A stretch of DNA of 35,608 nt from Candidatus Poribacteria bacterium (lineage in GTDB: Bacteria > Poribacteria > WGA-4E > WGA-3G): NCBI GenBank assembly GCA_009839975.1, contig VXOP01000190.1:1-35608 (forward strand). Reading direction: 5' to 3'. The notes beneath the pieces are model-generated. The model was not told the origin of the DNA and ran no database searches. It saw only the letters and a list, made by a program, of their open reading frames with translations. This document shows positions 28,688-35,608 of this stretch, in pieces (positions within the stretch are counted from its first letter, which is position 1; the number at the start of each line of letters is the position of its first letter). The position numbers and the translations under genes are program-made.

Positions 28688-28891
28688 ATGACAACAGAAC
28701 AATCTACTGAACTACAAAACACATTGGAAACGATGTTAACCCGTATCGCGATGGGAGACGACATCACAGAGCAACTCTTCAAAATTCAAGAAATATCCAT
28801 TGCTATAGAATCAACTGCTCCCACCATGCTGAAGCATTATCTTCAGAAGAAGAGTTATACGAAGGCGTTGGATTTTCTGAAAGAGGAGTAG
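28688..28891 (+). CDS. Small conserved-looking hypothetical protein (67 aa)
   Basis: Immediately follows the PhyH gene with ATG; helical composition; no family recognised. Confidence 0.45.
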   Translation: MTTEQSTELQNTLETMLTRIAMGDDITEQLFKIQEISIAIESTAPTMLKHYLQKKSYTKALDFLKEE

Positions 28892-28913
28892 GTATAGCTC
28901 CTATTGCGTAACC

Positions 28914-28943
28914 TTGACAATTCTTAAGCATTTGTGCTATAGT
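28914..28943 (+). promoter_or_regulatory. Putative sigma70 promoter (TTGACA-N18-TATAGT) for rph-rdgB
   Basis: TTGACA 28914-28919, 18 bp, TATAGT 28938-28943. Confidence 0.6.
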
Positions 28944-29046
28944 TTTCATACAGTCCACAATTTAAGCAGTGTCGATTATTTCTGGCATTGCTTTTTGAAA
29001 TTAATACATAGTTGAATTGCGCCTAAGAGCGGAAGATGAGGATTAC

Positions 29047-29805
29047 ATGGTCAGAGAAGATGGACGCAAGATTGATGAGATGCGACCAATTACAATTAGT
29101 AGGAACTATATTAAACATGCTGAAGGAGCAGTGCTTATTACGACAGGAGATACTAAAGTAATATGTACTGCATCCGTTCAAGAGCAGCAACCGCGTTTCA
29201 TGCGGGAACAGCACATGAAAAATAGAGGATGGGTTACAGCGGAATACGCAATGTTACCACGGTCCACTACGCAACGTATGCAGCGTGAAGCAACACAAGG
29301 TAGACTTGGAGGAAGAACGCAAGAGATACAACGACTCATAGGGAGAGCACTTCGTGCTGCTGTTGACCTTGATGCGTTAGGTGAAAGAACAATCTGGATT
29401 GATTGTGATGTAATTCAAGCGGATGGTGGTACTCGGACAGCGGCAATTACAGGTGCCTTCTTGGCACTTTGGGATGCCTGCAAAACCCTGCAACACCAAG
29501 GTCATCTTGACGATATGCCTATCACTGACAATATTGCCGCAACGAGTGTCGGGATAATCAATGGGACACCGATGCTTGATCTCTGTTATACTGAGGACTC
29601 TGCTGCGGATGTTGATATGAACGTTGTTATGACAGGAAGCGGGAAGTTTATTGAAATTCAAGGTACCGCAGAACAGAATCCATTTTCCCGTGAAGAGTAC
29701 GATCAATTGCTGGACCTGTCTGTCAGTGGTATCCAACAACTTGTTCGTCTGCAGAACAAGATGATGCTTGAGGATCTGGATGAAACTTGTTTTGGCAACG
29801 CGTAA
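29047..29805 (+). CDS. rph: Ribonuclease PH
   Basis: [88 protein letters not shown] 29047 with GAGG upstream preferred over TTG 29017. Confidence 0.95.
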   Translation: MVREDGRKIDEMRPITISRNYIKHAEGAVLITTGDTKVICTASVQEQQPRFMREQHMKNRGWVTAEYAMLPRSTTQRMQREATQGRLGGRTQEIQRLIGRALRAAVDLDALGERTIWIDCDVIQADGGTRTAAITGAFLALWDACKTLQHQGHLDDMPITDNIAATSVGIINGTPMLDLCYTEDSAADVDMNVVMTGSGKFIEIQGTAEQNPFSREEYDQLLDLSVSGIQQLVRLQNKMMLEDLDETCFGNA

Positions 29806-30394
29806 TCTTGGGAAGGTTAAAGAACTTACTGCTATGATTAGTGCTGAACGAAGGCACAAGGATGTGCAGATCCTTTCACTACAGGATTTTCCTGATGCAC
29901 CAGATGTGGTTGAGGATGGTGATACCTACCAAGCAAACGCATCAAAAAAGGCAACTGTCATAGCCGATTTTACGGGATTGCGTACACTTGCTGATGATGC
30001 TGGATTGGAAGTTAATGCACTGAAGGGGGCACCCGGTATTCACTCAAAGCGGTGGGCAGGTGATGATGTTACGGATGATGTCCGAATTCAGAAGTTGCTT
30101 GAAGCGATAGAAGGAGTTACGGATCGAGGTGCACGTTTTGTCGCTGCAATTGCTCTTGCTGATCCTAAGAAGACCCACAATAATTACTCACATAAATCGG
30201 ATAGGGTGCAAGTGGTGATTGGGAGGTGTGAGGGACACATTATCAATGAACCTATAGGAGACAGCGGCTTCGGGTATGATCCGATTTTCGTCCCTGTCGG
30301 TTTTGACAAGACATTTGCAGAATTGGGGGAGGAAATAAAAAACCGAATTAGTCATAGAGGTAAAGCGTTACGATCAGCACTCAAATTATTATGA
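29780..30394 (+). CDS. rdgB: Non-canonical purine NTP pyrophosphatase (RdgB/HAM1)
   Basis: [66 protein letters not shown]. Overlaps the end of rph. Confidence 0.95.
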   Translation: MKLVLATRNLGKVKELTAMISAERRHKDVQILSLQDFPDAPDVVEDGDTYQANASKKATVIADFTGLRTLADDAGLEVNALKGAPGIHSKRWAGDDVTDDVRIQKLLEAIEGVTDRGARFVAAIALADPKKTHNNYSHKSDRVQVVIGRCEGHIINEPIGDSGFGYDPIFVPVGFDKTFAELGEEIKNRISHRGKALRSALKLL

Positions 30395-30464
30395 GATCGT
30401 TCTGTCGTAGCATAAAATTGCGGCCTGTGCCTACACTTGGTATGAAAAAGTAAAACGAGTTAAA

Positions 30465-30493
30465 TTGATTCTGCTGGCGAGATGTGGTATTCT
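30465..30493 (+). promoter_or_regulatory. Putative promoter (TTGATT-N17-TATTCT, TGn extended -10)
   Basis: Upstream of the desaturase gene; TGG precedes TATTCT. Confidence 0.45.
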
Positions 30494-30563
30494 TAATCAT
30501 ATTTTACAGACAAAGTGTAGCGCGTCCTAAATTCCGATGCTGCACACACAATTATAATTTTGT

Positions 30564-30581
30564 CATAACATCATTGTTATG
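30564..30581. promoter_or_regulatory. Inverted repeat CATAACA-TCAT-TGTTATG in the desaturase 5' region
   Basis: Perfect 7-bp arms between putative promoter and GTG start; operator or leader hairpin. Confidence 0.4.
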
Positions 30582-30615
30582 CTATGCAGCTATATGCTGA
30601 AGGAGCACAATATTA

Positions 30616-31800
30616 GTGTCTACAGAACCAAATGATTCCCGTTCCGCCCATGCGGCGGATATTGTTCATCCTCAACCTATACCTTTTATACTAATTCATC
30701 TCGCATGTTTTGCCATTTTTTGGGTCGATGTTCAACCTACGGATTGGATTATTTGCGGAGTCCTTTACGTTATCCGTATGTTTGGTATCACTGGGGGATT
30801 TCATCGTTATTTTTCACACCGAGCATTCAAAACAAGCCGTGGTTTCCAATTCTTTTTGGCATTTCTTGGGCAGTGTTCAGCACAACGCGCAACACTCTGG
30901 TGGGCAGCTAAGCATCGTGAACATCACAAGTATTCCGATACAGAAAAAGATGTTCATTCACCAGTCAAACACGGATTTTGGTATTCCCATATAGGTTGGA
31001 TTCTGTGCTCACGTGGCCTGAGTGTAGATTACAATTTGATAAAGGACTTTCGGAAATATCCAGAACTCGTTTGGCTTGGAAAATTCCATTCACTACCTGC
31101 AGTAATATTAGGTGTTTCTGTCTGGGCAATAGCAGGCTGGTCGGGTCTGGTAGTGGGTTTTATAATAAGCACAGTACTTCTATATCATGGAACTTTTTCA
31201 ATTAATTCTCTCTCTCACATTTATGGGAAACAAGATTATGTCACCGGTGACAATTCTCGCAACAACATTTTTCTTGCAATCATCACACTCGGTGAAGGAT
31301 GGCATAATAACCACCACCATTTTCCCAGTGCAGCACCACAAGGGTTTCGTTGGTGGCAAATTGATATTACATACTATATCCTTAGGGTATTGTCTGTATT
31401 TAGAATTGTATGGGATCTCCGCTTACCACCAGCACATGTTGTTGAGGGTAAACGCAGAATGTCACTCACTACCGTCGAAAACGCTGCACAACAACTTGCT
31501 GCGAGCGTCTCTATTGAACATATTAGCAAAACAATTTTACAAATATGGGAACATACACCAAAATTAGAAGAACTCCGTAGACGCGCTCGTATCGGTCAAA
31601 CAGAGGTTGAAGCATTTCTCAAAGAGATGAGGATACTTGAGTTACCAATAATAGGTAATATCAAAGGTAAAGCACAAGCCATGTTTACACACATACCATC
31701 CATAAATCCGATTGTTGAACGGACGAATCAAATCATCGTTCAGGCAGTTTCGGTGTGGCTGCTTCAGAACGACATGTACGAAACAGCAGTTAGGGTTTAG
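30616..31800 (+). CDS. Acyl-CoA/fatty acid delta-9-type desaturase with C-terminal extension
   Basis: Histidine boxes HRYFSH, HREHH, HNNHHHFP; GTG start. Confidence 0.93.
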   Translation: MSTEPNDSRSAHAADIVHPQPIPFILIHLACFAIFWVDVQPTDWIICGVLYVIRMFGITGGFHRYFSHRAFKTSRGFQFFLAFLGQCSAQRATLWWAAKHREHHKYSDTEKDVHSPVKHGFWYSHIGWILCSRGLSVDYNLIKDFRKYPELVWLGKFHSLPAVILGVSVWAIAGWSGLVVGFIISTVLLYHGTFSINSLSHIYGKQDYVTGDNSRNNIFLAIITLGEGWHNNHHHFPSAAPQGFRWWQIDITYYILRVLSVFRIVWDLRLPPAHVVEGKRRMSLTTVENAAQQLAASVSIEHISKTILQIWEHTPKLEELRRRARIGQTEVEAFLKEMRILELPIIGNIKGKAQAMFTHIPSINPIVERTNQIIVQAVSVWLLQNDMYETAVRV

Positions 31801-31838
31801 CGATTACTGATTATTTGACTCTTTAGAAAGGAGATTTA

Positions 31839-32396
31839 ATGGCAGCACTGAATGATTTACGAAACGGATTAGTCATCCGACTTGACGATGTAGTTTACAC
31901 GGTTGTAGATTGCCAACATGTGAAACCCGGTAAAGGGGGTGCTTTCGCACGGACAAAAATCAAACGTGTTATTGACGGGGCAGTACTTGACCGGACTTTT
32001 CGCTCAAGTGAGAATATAGAGACCGTCCGACTCAGAGACCAAGAGATGCAGTTTCTTTATAGTGAGGGTGAAATGCTCTGGTTTATGGATAACGAAACTT
32101 TTGACCAACATCCACTCCATCAAGATCTGATTGGTGAAGGTATAAAATACCTGAAAGAGGGAGAAAATGTTACAATAAAGATGGATGCTGGCACACCCTT
32201 AGCAGCGGAACTCCCTACGTTTGTTCAACTTCAAATTGTTGAAACTGACCCCGGTTTACGAGGTGACACTGTAAGCGGTGGAACAAAACCTGCAAAATTG
32301 GAAACTGGCGCAGTCGTTAATGTTCCCTTATTTGTAAAAAATAAAACAGTAATTAAAGTCGATACTCGGACAGGGAAATATGTTGAGAGGGTTTAA
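31839..32396 (+). CDS. efp: Elongation factor P
   Basis: CQHVKPGKGGAFARTKIKRV, VEFD-equivalent TDPGLRGDTVSGGTKPAKLETGAVVNVPLFV, RTGKYVERV; AAGGAG upstream. Confidence 0.97.
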   Translation: MAALNDLRNGLVIRLDDVVYTVVDCQHVKPGKGGAFARTKIKRVIDGAVLDRTFRSSENIETVRLRDQEMQFLYSEGEMLWFMDNETFDQHPLHQDLIGEGIKYLKEGENVTIKMDAGTPLAAELPTFVQLQIVETDPGLRGDTVSGGTKPAKLETGAVVNVPLFVKNKTVIKVDTRTGKYVERV

Positions 32397-32400
32397 AGAT

Positions 32401-32886
32401 ATGAAACAAAACAAAAAAAGTGAACAGATCGATTCTGCCGTTGATACAGACGCGACATCTGACGCTATTCTGGAACGGCTTGAACGCCTTATCATGATAG
32501 CGGAGCAGTCAGACTTGGCGACGGTTCGGGTGCGAGATGGGGAGATTGAAATAGAAATTTCACGCGCAACAACCCAACCGATAGCATCCGCACCTGCTAA
32601 TATGACACCCTTTGAACCTACCGTCGTTACTGGCAATCAAGCTGATGAGGATATGATATGCTCCCCGATGCCAGCACGTTTTTATCGGTCCCCTGCACCA
32701 GAAGAGCCACCCTTTGTAGAAGTAGGCGATACCGTTTTATCCGGCGCATCTATCGCGACTCTTGAAGTCATGAAAACATACAACGATGTTGAAGCACCCT
32801 TTAATTGTGAAATCCTTGAGATTCTTGTTGAGGATGGGCAAGCCGTTGAATACAATCAACCCCTTTTCCGAGTAAGGCAGACTTAA
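32401..32886 (+). CDS. accB: Biotin carboxyl carrier protein of acetyl-CoA carboxylase
   Basis: SPMPARFYRSPAPEEPPFVEVGDTV...LEVMKTYNDVEAPFNCEILEILVEDGQAVEYNQPLF; lies between efp and accC. Confidence 0.93.
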   Translation: MKQNKKSEQIDSAVDTDATSDAILERLERLIMIAEQSDLATVRVRDGEIEIEISRATTQPIASAPANMTPFEPTVVTGNQADEDMICSPMPARFYRSPAPEEPPFVEVGDTVLSGASIATLEVMKTYNDVEAPFNCEILEILVEDGQAVEYNQPLFRVRQT

Positions 32887-32890
32887 CACT

Positions 32891-34249
32891 ATGTTTCAAA
32901 AAATACTGATTGCTAATCGTGGTGAGATAGCTATCCGAATTATCCGTGCCTGTAAAGATATGGGTATTAGGACGGTGGCTATCTATTCAACAGCAGACAA
33001 GAATGCGCTCCATGTAGAGCATGCTGATGAAGCGTATTGTATCGGACCACCCCCATCTAATGAAAGTTACCTTAAATATGCGAATATAACGACTGTTGCA
33101 GGTTTCGCGAACGTTGATGCAATACATCCGGGGGCAGGATTTCTTGCTGAAGATGCACAGTTCGCGGAGATCTGTGAAGCACATCAAATAAAATTCATCG
33201 GTCCTTCCATTGAGCACCTAAATACTATGGGAGACAAAGTGCGAGCACTTGAAACCGTTGCCAAAGCAGGTCTAAAACTGGTTCCCGGCAGCCACAACAG
33301 AAAACGAAAAAAAGACAAAAAAGCCACCGTTGAAACAGCAGAAGAAGCAGCGGAACTTGCAGAAAAGATCGGCTATCCTGTCGGAATTAAGGCAACCGCA
33401 GGTGGTGGGGGACGGGGAATTCGCATCGCACAGAACCGCCCAAGTCTGTTCAATCTTTTTCACATTGCCAAAGCTGAAAGTGAAGCTGCTTTCGGTAACG
33501 GTGATGTCTATATAGAAAAATGGATTGAAGATGCTCGTCATATAGAAGTACAAATTTTGGGGGATACACACGGGAATGTGGTGCACCTGGGGGAACGCGA
33601 GTGTTCAATTCAACGCAAACAGCAAAAACTGCTTGAGGAAGCACCATCCGCATCCATATCTACTAAAACACGGAACGATATTTGTAAAGCCGCAGCAAAA
33701 GCTGCGAAATCAATCGGTTATGCAAACGCAGGTACAATCGAATTTGTTGTGGATAAGAATGAGAATTTCTATTTTCTTGAGATGAACACACGAATCCAAG
33801 TTGAACATACAATCACCGAAAGTATCACAGGTATAGATCTGATAAAAGAGCAGATACGCATTGCAATGGGGGAGGAACTCGGTTACAGTCAGTCCGACAT
33901 AGATATTTCTGGACACGCCATTGAATGCAGAATCAACGCGGAAGACCCTGCTAATCAGTTTAGACCTTCGCCTGGGTTAGTTTCAGATTATCAGCCTCCT
34001 GGCGGTATCGGTATCCGGGTAGATGGGTTCATCTATAACGGTTATACGGTTCCACCTCACTACGATTCGCTTATTGCTAAACTTATAGCAACTGGTAGAA
34101 ATCGGGAAGAAGCTATTTCAAGAATGAAACGTGCGCTGTCGGAGTTCAAGATAGATGGTATCAAGACCACCATTCCGCTGCATCAAAATATCCTCAATGA
34201 CGAAAGGTTTCTCAACCGAACCATTTTTACAAACTTCCTGGAAACCTAA
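32891..34249 (+). CDS. accC: Biotin carboxylase subunit of acetyl-CoA carboxylase
   Basis: MFQKILIANRGEIAIRIIRACKDMGI; ATAGGGGRGIR; EMNTRIQVEHTITE; GHAIECRINAEDP. Confidence 0.97.
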   Translation: MFQKILIANRGEIAIRIIRACKDMGIRTVAIYSTADKNALHVEHADEAYCIGPPPSNESYLKYANITTVAGFANVDAIHPGAGFLAEDAQFAEICEAHQIKFIGPSIEHLNTMGDKVRALETVAKAGLKLVPGSHNRKRKKDKKATVETAEEAAELAEKIGYPVGIKATAGGGGRGIRIAQNRPSLFNLFHIAKAESEAAFGNGDVYIEKWIEDARHIEVQILGDTHGNVVHLGERECSIQRKQQKLLEEAPSASISTKTRNDICKAAAKAAKSIGYANAGTIEFVVDKNENFYFLEMNTRIQVEHTITESITGIDLIKEQIRIAMGEELGYSQSDIDISGHAIECRINAEDPANQFRPSPGLVSDYQPPGGIGIRVDGFIYNGYTVPPHYDSLIAKLIATGRNREEAISRMKRALSEFKIDGIKTTIPLHQNILNDERFLNRTIFTNFLET

Positions 34250-34355
34250 AAATATAATATTGAAAAATTAGATAATTATCTGCAAAACGGAGACGTGCTA
34301 AAATAGAGTACATTTCCTTCTAAAACCTATCATCTTTGAAAAAGGAGATTTCAAA

Positions 34356-35155
34356 ATGCTGTTTAAATGTGAAGTTCAAAAAAGGCCTGACAACTACAGT
34401 TATTGCGACTTTGACTCTACTCAGTATTGTTACAATAAGTCAGGCATTTGAAATTGAAAAGGTGGGACCTGGTTCGGGGTTATACGAAGAAACCGATTCG
34501 GGAAGTGGCGCGTATCACTACGCTTATGTGAAAACCTCTGAACCATTTTATGATATAGTCTGGTATGTCAATGGTTCTTATGCAGGATGGAGCGATGGGA
34601 GCAATAGAATTAACGAAACCTACATATATGATCTACCGACTCTTCCTGGAGATGTAACGGGGAAAAAACACACAATCACTGCTGTTGCCTATTTACTCCA
34701 CGCCAATGGCGACGTAGAATCGGATTCCCAGTCTTATAGCGTTAAGGTTTATAAACCCGTAGTAGAAAGTGGGTTCAGTACGGAATATCCCCATATATAC
34801 GGAATATCCCCATATATATGGACACGCTGAACTCTCCCGGCATTACTATAGTCATCCGTATGTCGTTGTAGACTGGTATGTTTATGCAAATACATCGTAT
34901 AAGGGAAAAGAAAAGTGGAAATTTAACGTGACAACCGAGTTTAAGAACACTGTGAAGAATTTTTACAATGGTCAAGTAGATAAAGAGGCATTAGGTTCAC
35001 ATCCTTCAGGTACATTAACCAAAGAAAACCGAACGTTTTCTAAGTCAAGCTCCATTTACAATTCAATTGAAGATGGGGAACCTGGTGTTTCTTATGAATG
35101 TGAAGCATATATCACAATTGAGGTAGATGATGGAAGAAATCCAGATTCTGATTAG
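34356..35155 (+). pseudogene. Secreted protein gene split by frameshifts (signal peptide plus repeated [VD]WYV domain)
   Basis: Two ORFs (34336-34830 and 34769-35155) rejoin as one reading frame if one unit of the 19-bp tandem duplication is removed. N-terminal hydrophobic signal LTTTVIATLTLLSIVTISQA. Confidence 0.7.
34781..34818. repeat. Perfect 19-bp tandem duplication inside the coding region
   Basis: cggaatatccccatatata at 34781-34799 and 34800-34818. Confidence 0.97.
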
Positions 35156-35219
35156 CACTTTATTGAAACCAATAGCTTCCGTCTTCCTAGGAACGATTGA
35201 CCCAGCAAGGTTTGTAATA

Positions 35220-35239
35220 GTAGGGGATCTCTCCCCTAC
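35220..35239. repeat. Short intergenic palindrome GTAGGGG-ATCTCT-CCCCTAC
   Basis: Perfect 7-bp arms directly upstream of the CDS at 35260. Confidence 0.6.
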
Positions 35240-35259
35240 CATAAATAAGGAGTTTTACG

Positions 35260-35608
35260 ATGCGTCCATTTATAACTGCTTGTCTCTGTCTTGCGCTAAC
35301 CATTGTTGTAACGATGGTTAGTGCCAAAATCGTTTTTACTTCATCACGTGATGGTACTTTAGGTATCTACGTTATGGATGATGACGGTAGCAATGTTAAG
35401 TTGCTCACCGATAAGTTAAAGCCTGTAGCACCACGTTGGTCACCAGATGGAAAACAAATAGTCTTTGAAAGAAGGGTGTTTCTGGATGATTCACAACGAC
35501 TACACCTCTTTATTATGAATGCAGATGGCACGAATATACGTCAACTCACGCCACCAATTGATGGACGTGATGTCCATCCATCATTTTCTTCCGATGGAGC
35601 ATCAATTG
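35260..35608 (+). CDS. TolB/PD40-type beta-propeller secreted protein (partial, runs off the window)
   Basis: [70 protein letters not shown]...[19 protein letters not shown] upstream. Not in the ORF track because there is no stop in the window. Confidence 0.85.
   Translation, partial: MRPFITACLCLALTIVVTMVSAKIVFTSSRDGTLGIYVMDDDGSNVKLLTDKLKPVAPRWSPDGKQIVFERRVFLDDSQRLHLFIMNADGTNIRQLTPPIDGRDVHPSFSSDGASI

Noticed and set aside
29017-29046. TTG 29017 as the start of rph
   Set aside because: No Shine-Dalgarno; ATG 29047 has GAGG upstream and gives the usual RNase PH N-terminus.
34769-35155. Separate gene beginning at ATG 34769
   Set aside because: Better explained as the second half of the upstream gene after the 19-bp duplication; no RBS at 34769.

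Overview
The window looks like a bacterial chromosome fragment with no rRNA, tRNA, transposase, integrase or CRISPR signal visible. Gene content resembles Candidatus Poribacteria (several phytanoyl-CoA dioxygenases, WD40 expansion, BatA/DUF58); that taxonomic guess is inference only. Left part: ubiA (partial), ubiX and a LarA-like gene on the minus strand, then a phytanoyl dioxygenase, a glycosyltransferase, a membrane-anchored protein with an undescribed internal repeat, and a CBM9-like lipoprotein candidate. Centre (6975-18770): six consecutive stand-alone WD40 genes. They share an N-terminal W-x-L-[PS]-x-G-A/T cap, and five of the six show about 14 blades by eye. They form two interleaved subfamilies, and only one has a signal peptide. 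Right part: DUF362, a second phytanoyl dioxygenase, a partner-switching module (RsbW-like with a 284-bp partial tandem duplication, RsbV-like, GAF-PP2C) running into DUF58 and BatA-like genes, a third phytanoyl dioxygenase, rph, rdgB, a fatty acid desaturase, efp-accB-accC, a secreted-protein gene broken by a perfect 19-bp tandem duplication, and a partial TolB/PD40-type propeller. The strongest leads are the six-gene WD40 array, the truncated RsbW duplicate, and the 19-bp duplication that splits an ORF.
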